A stretch of 64,000 bases of DNA from Paludibacteraceae bacterium (GTDB taxonomy: Bacteria > Bacteroidota > Bacteroidia > Bacteroidales > Paludibacteraceae): contig JAEEMG010000004.1 in NCBI GenBank assembly GCA_016283095.1, positions 1 through 64,000 on the forward strand, written 5' to 3'. The notes under the pieces are model-generated. The model saw only the letters and a list, made by a program, of their open reading frames with translations. It did no database searches and was not told the origin of the DNA. Made by a program: the position numbers and the translations under genes. Shown piece by piece: positions 16,407 to 25,398 of this stretch (its first letter is position 1; each line of letters starts with the position of its first letter).

Positions 16407-17846
16407 TTATTTTTTCATAAACTTAACTTTAGTTCCGTTTATGTCTACCACGTATACACCTTTCTTCAAAACAGAGATGTTTACTGGAGATGTTGTAGAG
16501 TATGCCACTGCATTTCCCGACATATCATAAACAATGATTTGTGAATTTTCAGAAGTGCCATTGACATATAGGTTGGTTCCATCGTTGTAGATGTTTGGCT
16601 TCTGAACCTCATCGTAATTGACTTCTTCCTCGTCGTCATCCAATCCGATACCTCTGGTTTCTGCCAAATCGCTATCCTTTAGATTCAAATCAATAAATCT
16701 TTCAACGGATGTGACATTATTCCAGATTTTCAACTTCCATCTTCCATTATGTGTTTTTGGATCAAAATATGAGAAGATCATCTTAAGATCAGCATCTGAA
16801 TTTATTCGTCCACCTCCGATAGTTTTATATACATCATACATATTTTTTTCGCATTTAGACCACGAATAGTAAAAGTTTCCGTTGTTGGTGCCCAAGATAT
16901 CTTCTAGTCTTTTGAGCGTAATGTCTGGTTGGATAGTCACATTTCTTCCTCGGACTGTTTTACTTAAGACAAACGAAACACCGGCAGTAGACTGATCAAA
17001 TTCGATCTTTATATCATCAATTCCCAATCCCCAATAGCATTCCTTGCGAGTACTGTATTCAATAACAAACACTAATTTATCCCACTTATAATAGCCGTTT
17101 AATTCATAAGTATTCGTATTACATACCCACTCGTATTTTCTTATGTTTCTGAACAATTGAGCATTTTTTAATTTAAACTGTGAACGGTCTCCATTTGAAG
17201 CATAAAGAGTAAAACATTGGCCGTCTTTAGTAAAAGCTACAGCATACATCCACACATCAACATCTTTAGTAGTGCTGAAATTTGCAATCCAAGCCGAAGC
17301 TCTAACGGTGGTATTACTCATATTTGATATATCAATTGTTTTATGGAACAGTGGGCCGAGAGCATAATTATGCGTTATCCAGGTACCCACTCCATAGTTC
17401 ATCTCATACCCATCGTTTTGCGGTATGCTTGGTAATGGCATCTGTGCATAAACAAAGCATCCTTTCCCGTAGTTGTCAGGATATGTATGGTCTCCACCAA
17501 TAACATAATTTGGCATATAAGTGCCATAAGTATCACAAGGCTTTCTAGATCCATCTGGCCAAGTATAATAATCACCAGGAGATGTAATATGAGCCAATGT
17601 TCCGCCAGTCTCATTTTTTGACCTTCCTAATGGAAAGCCACCTACAGACACGCCCCAATAACTACCCCATGGGCTAAAACCAGAAGGATCTCCATCGTAA
17701 AACATAAATTGATCCAAATAATGCTTCTCTATAGGCCAATCTTTCTCATCTCCGAAATCCTCAAAATAAAGAGTTTTCCAGGATTCAGCATTTGCCATCA
17801 ATACGGAAAAAAGGCAAGTAGTCAAAAGCAATAACTTTTTCTTCAT
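16407..17846 (-). CDS. Secreted protein of unknown function with C-terminal sorting-like domain
   Basis: A 479-residue protein with a clear signal peptide (1-20, ending MANA). The body begins ESWKTLYFEDFGDEKDW, a form often seen at the start of Bacteroidota beta-sandwich (jelly-roll) surface domains, and is rich in Tyr, Trp, Gly and Asn (about 21-300), as carbohydrate-binding folds often are. A central acidic stretch (GLDDDEEEVNYDE) leads to a C-terminal domain of about 65 residues ending KKGVYVVDINGTKVKFMKK, which resembles a T9SS type A sorting domain. I do not recognise a catalytic motif. It is a single gene with its own terminator; the upstream spacer is about 400 bases. Confidence 0.75.
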   Translation of the reverse strand: MKKKLLLLTTCLFSVLMANAESWKTLYFEDFGDEKDWPIEKHYLDQFMFYDGDPSGFSPWGSYWGVSVGGFPLGRSKNETGGTLAHITSPGDYYTWPDGSRKPCDTYGTYMPNYVIGGDHTYPDNYGKGCFVYAQMPLPSIPQNDGYEMNYGVGTWITHNYALGPLFHKTIDISNMSNTTVRASAWIANFSTTKDVDVWMYAVAFTKDGQCFTLYASNGDRSQFKLKNAQLFRNIRKYEWVCNTNTYELNGYYKWDKLVFVIEYSTRKECYWGLGIDDIKIEFDQSTAGVSFVLSKTVRGRNVTIQPDITLKRLEDILGTNNGNFYYSWSKCEKNMYDVYKTIGGGRINSDADLKMIFSYFDPKTHNGRWKLKIWNNVTSVERFIDLNLKDSDLAETRGIGLDDDEEEVNYDEVQKPNIYNDGTNLYVNGTSENSQIIVYDMSGNAVAYSTTSPVNISVLKKGVYVVDINGTKVKFMKK

Positions 17847-18203
17847 TTTTTAATCGTTTAATTATTTTCTACTAAATTCTCGAAATCCATAAACAATACC
17901 ATGTCGATCAACCAAACATATAATTACCCTAAGAACACTTTCAATGTCCCCTCATAATTCGCTCCATCAAACACTAGCGACAATAAGAATTGTCTTGAAT
18001 CCGTCTTTAAACTCGCATTAGTACAATAAACATCATAGCCGTATGATCAAACGTTTTCGTTACATACTAAACAAATTCAGCTGCAAATATAATACCAATT
18101 ATGATAACTCCAAACAAATTCTAGTGTTTTTCTCTGTGTTTTTTTGATTCCGCATCCACAAAATTCTTAATTTTTCACTCTTCATTCTTAATCCAATAAA
18201 AAA
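17847..18203. other. Intergenic spacer with tail repeats
   Basis: About 360 AT-rich bases with no credible gene. Bases 18120-18200 contain CTCTGTGTTTTTTTGATT and then ATTCTTAA/CTCTTCATTCTTAATCC blocks, the latter matching the tail that follows repeat copy D at 16310-16345. This looks like a decayed sixth relative of the three-hairpin element. The remainder is the upstream region of the minus-strand gene at 16407-17846. Confidence 0.5.
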
Positions 18204-18225
18204 GGGCGACGGAATTCCGTCGCCC
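18204..18225 (-). terminator. Rho-independent terminator of the CHASE2/caspase/DUF4384 unit
   Basis: GGGCGACGG-AATT-CCGTCGCCC, a perfect palindrome; on the minus strand it is followed by TTTTTTATTGG. It ends the three-gene transcript. Confidence 0.9.
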
Positions 18226-18246
18226 AATAAAATCATTTTTCTTTTC

Positions 18247-19119
18247 TTACTGCATGATAGCAATAGTGCGAGAGTACACTCCAATCTGCTGCTTACCATC
18301 TGCCTTGATGTTTGGCATCTTCAAAAACTTGTTGACCTGACGAAGGTCGTAAGGCACTTCTGAAGCCACAAGCACAAGATTGTCTGTGCCAAGCGGATAT
18401 GTCAACTCGACTGGATAATCCTCAAGGTCGATGACACAGTTTGCTGGAATCAACAGGTGTGACAATGTCTGAGCATCGTCGATCGGCAAACACTCTGCCA
18501 TCTCTCCGTTAGATGCGATATCAATCACATTGACATAAAGGATCTTCGAGCTGTTGTTCTTAACTCTGAAATATACCTCTCTTCCTGCTTTTGCAGCAAC
18601 TACAATCTCTCCAGTCTTTCTGTCGACAAGATCAAATGAGATACCGAAATCACTCTTCTCATTGCTTACATTAAACTGCTCATCACTGTTCTTCTTTGCC
18701 AAGATAGACTTCGCGATATCACTTTCAATAATGTCTCCACGATATGTACATCCGGCAGCTGAATGGCTGATGTTGTCAGTGCCATTTCCATTGAACAAAG
18801 ATTTTACAGCGTGAGCCACAAACTGAGTTGAAGCTGACGACGCGCTTCCCTGCTCTTTGATAATAGCCGAAACCGACTTACCGTCTACTGCTCCTGTAGC
18901 ATATATTTTCTGGGCTGACTTGTCGATGATAGATAGGCTTGCACCGTCTTTCACACGAACGACATCAGACTCCTGAAGCTCAGCACGTTTTGTAAGTGTC
19001 TGCCAAGTATTCCCTGCCTTTCTCTCCACACTTCCCGTCACTGAATAGACGAAAAGATTTCCTGCGAATGTTGCCACAGCCATAACCAGCATGCTGGCAA
19101 CTGATATTAATCTCTTCAT
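18247..19119 (-). CDS. Secreted DUF4384 protein with FecR-like N-terminal region
   Basis: A 290-residue protein with a signal peptide (about 1-19). Residues 22-75 (VYSVTGSVERKAGNTW...LQESDVVRVKDGASLSIID) look like the FecR fold, a periplasmic beta domain that receives signals. Residues about 165-280 (VYFRVKNNSSKILYVNVIDIASNGEMAECLP...NLVLVASEVPYD) match the DUF4384 pattern, which commonly accompanies caspase-like proteins. It is the last gene of a three-gene unit: the caspase gene ends 23 bases upstream, and a strong terminator follows. I infer that it is a periplasmic or surface partner, substrate or regulator of the protease. FecR similarity is by pattern only; the DUF4384 call is firmer. 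Confidence 0.75.
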   Translation of the reverse strand: MKRLISVASMLVMAVATFAGNLFVYSVTGSVERKAGNTWQTLTKRAELQESDVVRVKDGASLSIIDKSAQKIYATGAVDGKSVSAIIKEQGSASSASTQFVAHAVKSLFNGNGTDNISHSAAGCTYRGDIIESDIAKSILAKKNSDEQFNVSNEKSDFGISFDLVDRKTGEIVVAAKAGREVYFRVKNNSSKILYVNVIDIASNGEMAECLPIDDAQTLSHLLIPANCVIDLEDYPVELTYPLGTDNLVLVASEVPYDLRQVNKFLKMPNIKADGKQQIGVYSRTIAIMQ

Positions 19120-19142
19120 AACTTTGCCCTCCTATTGGTTTA

Positions 19143-21164
19143 TTAATTTCTTTTTGGGAACAATATGTAGTTTCCTTGTTTATTCTCAAATATCGGCATC
19201 TGCTTGCCATTTGTAGAAGTACGTACCTGCTGACGGATATACTTCTCCAAACCATCGATAGTGATGTTTCCTTCCTCGTCTACAGCCTTACCGTTGATAC
19301 CTTCAATCAAAGCCTTTGTGAAGATACCGTTCTTCCACTCCTCACTTTCATTTGATTTCTGGCTTGCTGTGCTAGAGTAGAATCCGATGATGCCTGGATC
19401 AGCAAGTGAGAATGGCTCAGCCACAGATTTCTGTCCGTACATTGCGCCAGAGTGGCAAGCATCCATAAAGATGATGATCTTACATCTCTTGTCCTTCAAA
19501 CGTTTAGTCGCGCTTCTGATGACATCAAAGTTCACAGCAGTAGAGAACAAATCCTCGCTCTCTGCATTTGCCGACAAGAAGTATGTCTCATCACCCTCCT
19601 TAGCTCCATGTCCAGAGAAGTATAGCAAAATCACGTCGCCCTGATCCACCTTATTCACAAGCTGAGAAAGCTGTTTCTTGATTGTGCGGTCGTTTGCATT
19701 CTTGTCTGTCACAAGTGAAGCTGTGGCAAGATTCTTATAATAAGTCAAATTGCTGTTCTGCACTGCGCTCAAGAAATCCGCAGCATCTTTCGACGCATGC
19801 TGAAGTTTCAAATCAGCCTGGTCGTAATCGCTGACTCCAATTGACACAACATGCAATGCAGGTTTGTTCTGATCAGCCTTGTAGTACAATCTCACAACAG
19901 CAGGATCACTGCTCAATCCCTTACTGTCTTTTGCGATCAACTGTACTCTGCAGACATCCTCCTTACGTGGAAGAGTAAGTGTGATCTGGTCAGACAACTG
20001 CTTGACACCCTTTGTTGTAGGCTGAAGCTCACCGTTGATATAAGCGGCGATAGTAGGCTTGCTACCATCAGCAGTCTTAGCCTGGTAAACAAATGTCATC
20101 TCAGGATTAGTGTACTGAGCACCATCCTTAGGAGAGACGATTGTGATGGTAGGAGCACCTGTAGCCACTGGTTGTGACGGTTTCTGCGGAGTCACAGCTG
20201 GAGTAGAAGGTGTTGACGGAGTCGACGGTGCTGCTGGAGCACTTGCGAACAATGAGTTCTTGAATTTTCCGTCGTCAATATTATGAGCCTCAGACGGACG
20301 TGTGCCTGCCTTCGGATTCTTCAACTGCCATGCGAAACCTGCCTTCTTAGCCTCAGCTGCAGTAGCGTATGCCGGCTGAACGATCCATTTTTCACCACGG
20401 TCCAAGCATCCCCATTTGCCTCCACGTTTTACGACAGCGAAATTACGATCTGGAGTGAACATACAAGTCTTATCATAATCATCAAGGAAAGGCTTAACAA
20501 TCCAGTTTCCCAAATAATTAGCAAATCCCTTCTTTCTTGTCTGAGAATCCATAGCCTCGTATGAAGTCAAACCAAGCGGTGCATACTCACCCCACTCCTT
20601 TGCAGCCTGAAGGATAGACTCTTTTGTCGTCATCACCGGTTTGATGATATACTTCGCGTCGGCATCAATGGCACCCCAAAGGCCTTTATGCTTCACAATA
20701 GCGTATTCCGAAGCTCCAGACAATGTATAAGTGTCATCAATCTCGTCAAATATAGGAGAAATCACCCAATCTCCATAGTAGTTGGCGTAACCGAATTTGC
20801 CATTAGCGTCGGCCGCATCATAAATATAATCCTCGATACGTGCCTTTCTCCACTGGGCGTGAGCAGCCTTGAACGCGATATTCTTGTTCTTGAACACCAT
20901 CTTTCCGATCACTTCTCCCTCTGTATTGATCACACCCCAATACTTACCCTGACGAACTACAGCGTAATCCTTAGAGCCAATAAAAGAATGAGCTGGGTCA
21001 ACCTCATCATAAACATGTTTGATCACAGTTCGAAGTGTCTTAGGATCCTGGAATCCCCACTTGTTTGTTTTGTTGTTCTTCACCGCTTTAAGTGCCGCGA
21101 ACGTAGGCAAGCAAAGCAGCAATGTCAAAATTGCTAAACCTATTCGTTTCATATTATTTTTCAT
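19143..21164 (-). CDS. WG-repeat / caspase-like (C14) cysteine protease with signal peptide
   Basis: A 673-residue protein in four parts: signal peptide (about 1-24; an internal Met5 is an equally good start); six WG-type repeats (about 35-265: KWGFQD, YWGVIN, KFGYANYYGDW, LWGAID, GFANYLGNW, KWGCLD); a Ser/Thr/Pro linker (about 309-335); an Ig-like domain (about 338-428); and a caspase p20-like domain (about 436-670) with catalytic His519 in YFSGHG and Cys570 in DACHSG. Both catalytic residues are present, so it should be active. The signal peptide places it outside the cytoplasm. It lies between the CHASE2 and DUF4384 genes in one unit. WG repeats usually bind proteins or ligands; regulation by the CHASE2 protein is my inference. 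Confidence 0.9.
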   Translation of the reverse strand: MKNNMKRIGLAILTLLLCLPTFAALKAVKNNKTNKWGFQDPKTLRTVIKHVYDEVDPAHSFIGSKDYAVVRQGKYWGVINTEGEVIGKMVFKNKNIAFKAAHAQWRKARIEDYIYDAADANGKFGYANYYGDWVISPIFDEIDDTYTLSGASEYAIVKHKGLWGAIDADAKYIIKPVMTTKESILQAAKEWGEYAPLGLTSYEAMDSQTRKKGFANYLGNWIVKPFLDDYDKTCMFTPDRNFAVVKRGGKWGCLDRGEKWIVQPAYATAAEAKKAGFAWQLKNPKAGTRPSEAHNIDDGKFKNSLFASAPAAPSTPSTPSTPAVTPQKPSQPVATGAPTITIVSPKDGAQYTNPEMTFVYQAKTADGSKPTIAAYINGELQPTTKGVKQLSDQITLTLPRKEDVCRVQLIAKDSKGLSSDPAVVRLYYKADQNKPALHVVSIGVSDYDQADLKLQHASKDAADFLSAVQNSNLTYYKNLATASLVTDKNANDRTIKKQLSQLVNKVDQGDVILLYFSGHGAKEGDETYFLSANAESEDLFSTAVNFDVIRSATKRLKDKRCKIIIFMDACHSGAMYGQKSVAEPFSLADPGIIGFYSSTASQKSNESEEWKNGIFTKALIEGINGKAVDEEGNITIDGLEKYIRQQVRTSTNGKQMPIFENKQGNYILFPKRN

Positions 21165-21274
21165 CTTCTATATCAATTTTGCAAATTTCCAAATCTAGTA
21201 TTTTGTATGCGAATGGCAGATTTTAAGTTTCAAAATAGGCATTCGCAATCAAATCTCGTATCAAGCAGACGGTA

Positions 21275-22480
21275 CTACAAACTCAACCATTTCCATTTTT
21301 TCGCCAGCCATTGGTAAGGGGCAAGAGACTCAAACCACAACCAAAGTTCACTGCTGAATCCTCCCAATCCCACACCGATCATAGCGTAAGTATAGTTGAG
21401 ATTATATCTAAAATTGATGAACGTCAAACCACCTAGCAGCATCATTCCGAGAAGGAATCCGAGCTGAGTGAAGTTGATGATCATACCATTTGTTTTTTCG
21501 TAAGCCTCATAAGCCCAGCAACAGAAATAGTTGAAAGCAAGGGTGATCAGCAATCCCCAGATTATCGCCCATTCGTCGCTCATATTTGTGATGAGACGGT
21601 GCTCCTTTGTTGCTGTAGCGATGCTATAAGCGTGAATCAAAGTTCCGTTGATACGACGCATACCATAAAGTTCAGTTGCGATCGTATGGTAGTCTCGCAA
21701 GTCGTCGATATCACCCACGAGGATGATTCGATCATTCACGTCGAAACTATCAAGGAAAAGCTCCATATCGAGAATCTTACGCATATCAAACACGTCGACC
21801 TGCATCTTCTTATAATTGATCAACTCCTCATCATTTCCTCGTTCCTGAAGCATCTTATATTTGTCAGGATAACCAAGACGAAGGATCTCGCCGACGAAAG
21901 AAGGAAGAGTCAGTGAGCATCCATTTTCTCCTCCAGTGGAGATAGTCACCGAGTCAGGCGAGAAATGGCGGACAATTCCGTCTTCAATATTCACGCTGGC
22001 ATTGTAACACACATCGTGATAGAAAGATTGTTCGACAGCCAATGAGTCGCCCATCTTCACGATACGTTGTGCAGAAACGAAATTTGGTATTCTTGCAATG
22101 ACGTTTCGCAAACTGTCATTTTCAATAGAATCAGATGAGATATTGTGGCTGAAGATGCAATCCATCGCAACCACTCTAGGACCAAACTTAGCAATATAAT
22201 CAAGACCTTCAGCAATCTCAAGTCTTGAATGGACTCCAGAGATGTTGACAAAAGCAACATCCTGACAATAATCCAAATCACCTTCCTTTAAGTTCTCCGT
22301 ATATAAATAATTGTCTGTGAATGCGATAGCATCCAAAGCACGAGCAATCGGATTCAAAAAAGCCCACGAAAAAGTGAGAACAGCTACCAACACGCACACA
22401 CCAATTGTCACCAATAGGGTGCCCACGCTCTGTCTCATGTAGCGGCAAAATTTCACCATTTTATCACTCATACGTTTCAA
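21275..22480 (-). CDS. CHASE2-domain membrane sensor without output domain
   Basis: A 401-residue membrane protein. One N-terminal membrane segment (about 18-42), a large periplasmic CHASE2 region (about 50-295: DVAFVNISGVHSRLEIAEGL; FGPRVVAMDCIF; DRIILVGDIDDLRDYH; INGTLIHAYSIA), and three C-terminal membrane segments (about 304-385) follow the standard CHASE2 plan. It ends shortly after the last helix (WLAKKWKWLSL) and lacks the kinase, cyclase or GGDEF domain usually attached, so the output must be another protein. It is the first gene of the unit with the caspase gene 110 bases downstream. A possible TTTG / TATTTTTA promoter lies about 22510-22545. Ligand unknown. Confidence 0.85.
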   Translation of the reverse strand: MKRMSDKMVKFCRYMRQSVGTLLVTIGVCVLVAVLTFSWAFLNPIARALDAIAFTDNYLYTENLKEGDLDYCQDVAFVNISGVHSRLEIAEGLDYIAKFGPRVVAMDCIFSHNISSDSIENDSLRNVIARIPNFVSAQRIVKMGDSLAVEQSFYHDVCYNASVNIEDGIVRHFSPDSVTISTGGENGCSLTLPSFVGEILRLGYPDKYKMLQERGNDEELINYKKMQVDVFDMRKILDMELFLDSFDVNDRIILVGDIDDLRDYHTIATELYGMRRINGTLIHAYSIATATKEHRLITNMSDEWAIIWGLLITLAFNYFCCWAYEAYEKTNGMIINFTQLGFLLGMMLLGGLTFINFRYNLNYTYAMIGVGLGGFSSELWLWFESLAPYQWLAKKWKWLSL

Positions 22481-22574
22481 ATATTCGTAAGGAAAAACTA
22501 AATTTCTCGCAATTTAATAAAAATATTCGCAATGCAATAAAGTTGACGCAAATTTTGTAAATAATTATGCCATA

Positions 22575-23250
22575 CAATTATTAGAATGCAACCCTGACAG
22601 TAGCACAGCAAGCTTTGTGACTTCCTTCTCAGACAGTAGCATAACACGCCTTTTGTCTCTTCCCCGACAGTTGCATAACAAGTTATGCAACAATCGGATA
22701 CGGTTGAATCCTTCAATGTGTTTCCCTCGGGGACAAAGCGTCAATCATCCACCATCGATCATCAGCCGTTCCCGAAGGGAACACATAACCTCAGGTTATC
22801 TACAAACCGATTGTATTTTGCAAAGCAAAACACTGTCGGTTTGTATAGATCATACGACCTCAAGAATTGTCTGTAATATAGCATTATAAAAAACATCAAT
22901 TGTCGGATTACGTCTTAGACACAAGGTAAAACTTCTGTCTAAGACATCATATAAATTTCTCTCGCTTATTAATTTTGCTCGAACACAATTCTCCATTTTC
23001 GTAACAGAATCAACATAAAAATGCTCTCCCTTATCCTCATATCCCCAATATGGTGTACGAGGGCATGGCAAAAAATATTCACCTTTTCCTAAAAAATAAG
23101 GAATGATTTCATCTCGTTCAACAGCTCTCAAAAACAAATTTTGTTCCATAATTATATTTATTTTTTTCTTCCACCGTTCTCTTCGGAGAATAACATAACC
23201 TCTGAACCAAAAAAGATTATCTTTTGCAATGCGACTCTCTGTCGGCAAAT
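22575..23250. repeat. Repeat-rich spacer of unknown nature
   Basis: Bases about 22597-22695 hold three successive GACAGT(A/T)GCA units (22597, 22635, 22668), the last including the palindrome GTTGCATAACAAGTTATGCAAC. A pair of longer related segments, about 22769-22850 and 23171-23250, share CGTTC..., ACATAACCTC, TTTTGCAA and CTGTCGG blocks in order. Minus-strand reading gives cysteine/tyrosine-rich short ORFs (LCYC pattern) that look like by-products of the repeat. No transposase is nearby. Confidence 0.55.
22850..23149 (-). CDS. Possible small protein, unknown
   Basis: Between the two related repeat segments, the minus strand encodes a 99-residue open frame from an ATG at 23149 (MEQNLFLRAVERDE...). 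It has a balanced composition, no signal peptide and no motif that I recognise. It might be extended upstream to 23248, but that would run through the repeat. The position inside a repeat region and the lack of a clear promoter or terminator make this doubtful. Confidence 0.3.
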   Translation of the reverse strand: MEQNLFLRAVERDEIIPYFLGKGEYFLPCPRTPYWGYEDKGEHFYVDSVTKMENCVRAKLISERNLYDVLDRSFTLCLRRNPTIDVFYNAILQTILEVV

Positions 23251-23256
23251 AATAAA

Positions 23257-23280
23257 GGAGACGCGATTGCTCACGTCTCC
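23257..23280 (-). terminator. Terminator of the second GH9 gene
   Basis: On the minus strand GGAGACGTGA and TCGCGTCTCC pair around GCAA, followed by TTTATT. Same style as at 4638 and 11527. Confidence 0.7.
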
Positions 23281-23305
23281 CATACTTAAACTTCTATGAT
23301 TTTAA

Positions 23306-25009
23306 TTATTTGTATGCGTTTGCAATCTGAGAGATCAACGATACAAGTGGAGCATTCCAGTTGAGCGCGATCTCATTTGTAGAGTAGCTGCACGACATAT
23401 CAAGATATGCCTTCGCTGGATATTTAACAGTAGGATATACACTGTTGCCACAGTCTGAAGTCTGGTCTAGTGAAGGACCACCTACCAAATATCCTGGGAT
23501 TGGAGTATTGATACCGTCTGCGACACATCTACGGTCGTGGATATTGATTGGAGATTTTGATCCGAATCCAGTTACAAAACAGTATCCAGTAGCGTTAGCT
23601 CCTAGAATATAGTCAAGACAATACTGTGCAGCTGACAAATACTTCTCTGAATTCAATCTCTTGCATGCCATCGCAAGCACCATACCTGAGTTTGCCACCT
23701 GTCCGTTTGAACCCCAGAAATACTCTCTCATTGGCACACGTCCTACACTTTCATTGTAGATTGAAAGAAGGTCGTCGGCTAGCTCCTTGAACTTCTTTTC
23801 CACCACCTTGACGTCTACCTTCTCCTGCAATGCATCCTCATTGTGCATCATTGAAATCAATCCAAGTGTGCTCACGTCGCCCCAGAAAGGAACAGTGAAA
23901 TACTGAGAGAACTTAAGAACAGACGCATACTTCGCGTCGCCAGTAGAGATCAAAAGTTCAGATGCCGCCCAGAACTGCTCATCTTTCACCTCACTTGAAG
24001 CGTATGAGCCTGTGTTACAATCAGAAGGGTTCTGGAACATCACGTAATGACGCTGTGACGCAGCCCAATCATATGCTCTCTTAGCAGCTGCCAATGCCTT
24101 GTCTGAGAAATCAGGATAATCATTGTTGCCCTTGTAGATACGTGATGCCAAAGCCATAGTCGCAGCAAAATCATAAGCACAATCCGCTGACTTACCGATC
24201 AAGAAACGTTCTTTCTTATCGTCGGCTGGCATGATCATGTCTGGGAACTTAAGTGTAGTGACTTTGTTGAAGACACTTCCGTCTGCCTCATCCTGCATCG
24301 AGAGCATCCATTTCAACTCATACATACATTCGTCAAGGATATCGGCAGTGTGGTTGCCACTCTCCGGAATATTCAAGTCAAACTTATCGAAATATTTCGA
24401 ATTCAACTGATACGCTGTAAGCAGAGTATGAAGCGTAATTGCCGCATTCACAGTATACTTTCCGTAATCACCCGCGTCGTACCATCCACCGCTCGCATTA
24501 CGATGCACTTTTGATCCTTTAGCGTTTGTGTAGATGGTAACCTTGTCGTCTGGATGTCCAGCCGCACGTGAATAATCCACACCTTTGAATTTAGCGAACT
24601 TGCTTTCAATAGGAGAACTGCATCGCCAGAAGTAGAATCCTTTTATCGTCTGCGTCAACAATTCATCATAAACATGTCCGTCTTTCTGAACCTTGAATGG
24701 TTCTGACTCTTTTGTTCCGATTTTCAATTTATACTCTCCTGGAATAGAGAATTTTGTGAAATCCGCCCAAGTGACATTGTCACCTGATGCTCTCCACGTC
24801 TTTGCCTTTGGAAGTGAATCTTTATAAACAACAGTACCACTTTTAGCGTCAACAATTGAGTATTCAGAAACAGTAGAATTACAAATCATAGCCTGCTTGA
24901 CTGCCTGTGCAGGATATCCAATCTGGTTTGCTTGCATTGTAAGATCGGCAGCCATTGTGCAGACTGGCATTGCCAATGAAGCAAGAACTATACTTTTCCT
25001 CAAGTCCAT
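23306..25009 (-). CDS. GH9 glycoside hydrolase with N-terminal Ig-like domain
   Basis: A 567-residue secreted cellulase-type enzyme. Signal peptide (about 1-20), N-terminal CelD-type Ig-like domain (about 22-108, MQANQIGYPAQAVKQA start and GEYKLKIG strand), and GH9 catalytic domain (about 115-560) with GGWYDAGDYGKY (D178/D181), the GSKSPINIHDRR histidine region, and STNEIALNWNAPL, where the Glu is the expected general acid. It belongs to a different GH9 subgroup from the enzyme at 11568 (Ig domain in front, no T9SS sorting domain), so it is probably periplasmic and may act on shorter oligosaccharides. It is a single gene, divergent from the MscS gene. Confidence 0.92.
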   Translation of the reverse strand: MDLRKSIVLASLAMPVCTMAADLTMQANQIGYPAQAVKQAMICNSTVSEYSIVDAKSGTVVYKDSLPKAKTWRASGDNVTWADFTKFSIPGEYKLKIGTKESEPFKVQKDGHVYDELLTQTIKGFYFWRCSSPIESKFAKFKGVDYSRAAGHPDDKVTIYTNAKGSKVHRNASGGWYDAGDYGKYTVNAAITLHTLLTAYQLNSKYFDKFDLNIPESGNHTADILDECMYELKWMLSMQDEADGSVFNKVTTLKFPDMIMPADDKKERFLIGKSADCAYDFAATMALASRIYKGNNDYPDFSDKALAAAKRAYDWAASQRHYVMFQNPSDCNTGSYASSEVKDEQFWAASELLISTGDAKYASVLKFSQYFTVPFWGDVSTLGLISMMHNEDALQEKVDVKVVEKKFKELADDLLSIYNESVGRVPMREYFWGSNGQVANSGMVLAMACKRLNSEKYLSAAQYCLDYILGANATGYCFVTGFGSKSPINIHDRRCVADGINTPIPGYLVGGPSLDQTSDCGNSVYPTVKYPAKAYLDMSCSYSTNEIALNWNAPLVSLISQIANAYK

Positions 25010-25398
25010 AATATAACCCTATAATAAATATGGTTCACTCATTCATACGCATCAATATGGGGAACCAATTAACCAATTCATGCATCTACAAAATAAATTT
25101 ATCTGCGACAACATTCAAAATAAAAACAAGAAAAAAATATCTATCTCAATCATTTTATTCAAATATTATATTATCCAACATATTTTTAAGCAGATGAATC
25201 CGTTTCCTAAGAAAAAGTATTACAAAAAATTCCATCTCGGGCAATTATCGTTTCTCACGACAGTACATTACAGACAAAATATACGTCTGAAAATGAATAT
25301 AACTTCCCGCTATAACCTAATTTTTTAATTTTATGTCTATTAGATTATGAATTTCACTAATTTTGCAACATGTTTTTCTTAACCACGTATAATTAAAG
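25010..25398. other. Divergent promoter region between GH9 and the MscS-type gene
   Basis: 390 AT-rich bases with no credible gene; the 82-codon open frame at 25080-25328 is low-complexity. TAATTTTG at 25358-25365 is a candidate -7 box for the channel gene, 33 bases before its ATG; no good -33 box accompanies it. Confidence 0.45.

Noticed and set aside
18204..22480. Caspase unit as an anti-phage defence system
   Set aside because: The protease has a signal peptide and the partner is a periplasmic sensor; no STAND/NLR, gasdermin or nucleotide cyclase gene is adjacent, so an intracellular abortive-infection role is not supported.
22498..22716. 72-residue cysteine-rich minus-strand frame
   Set aside because: Its odd composition arises directly from the GACAGT repeat units, and nothing suggests translation.
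25080..25328. 82-residue open frame upstream of the MscS gene
   Set aside because: Composition is dominated by Lys, Asn, Ile and Phe from AT-rich DNA, there is no motif, and it covers the divergent promoter region.
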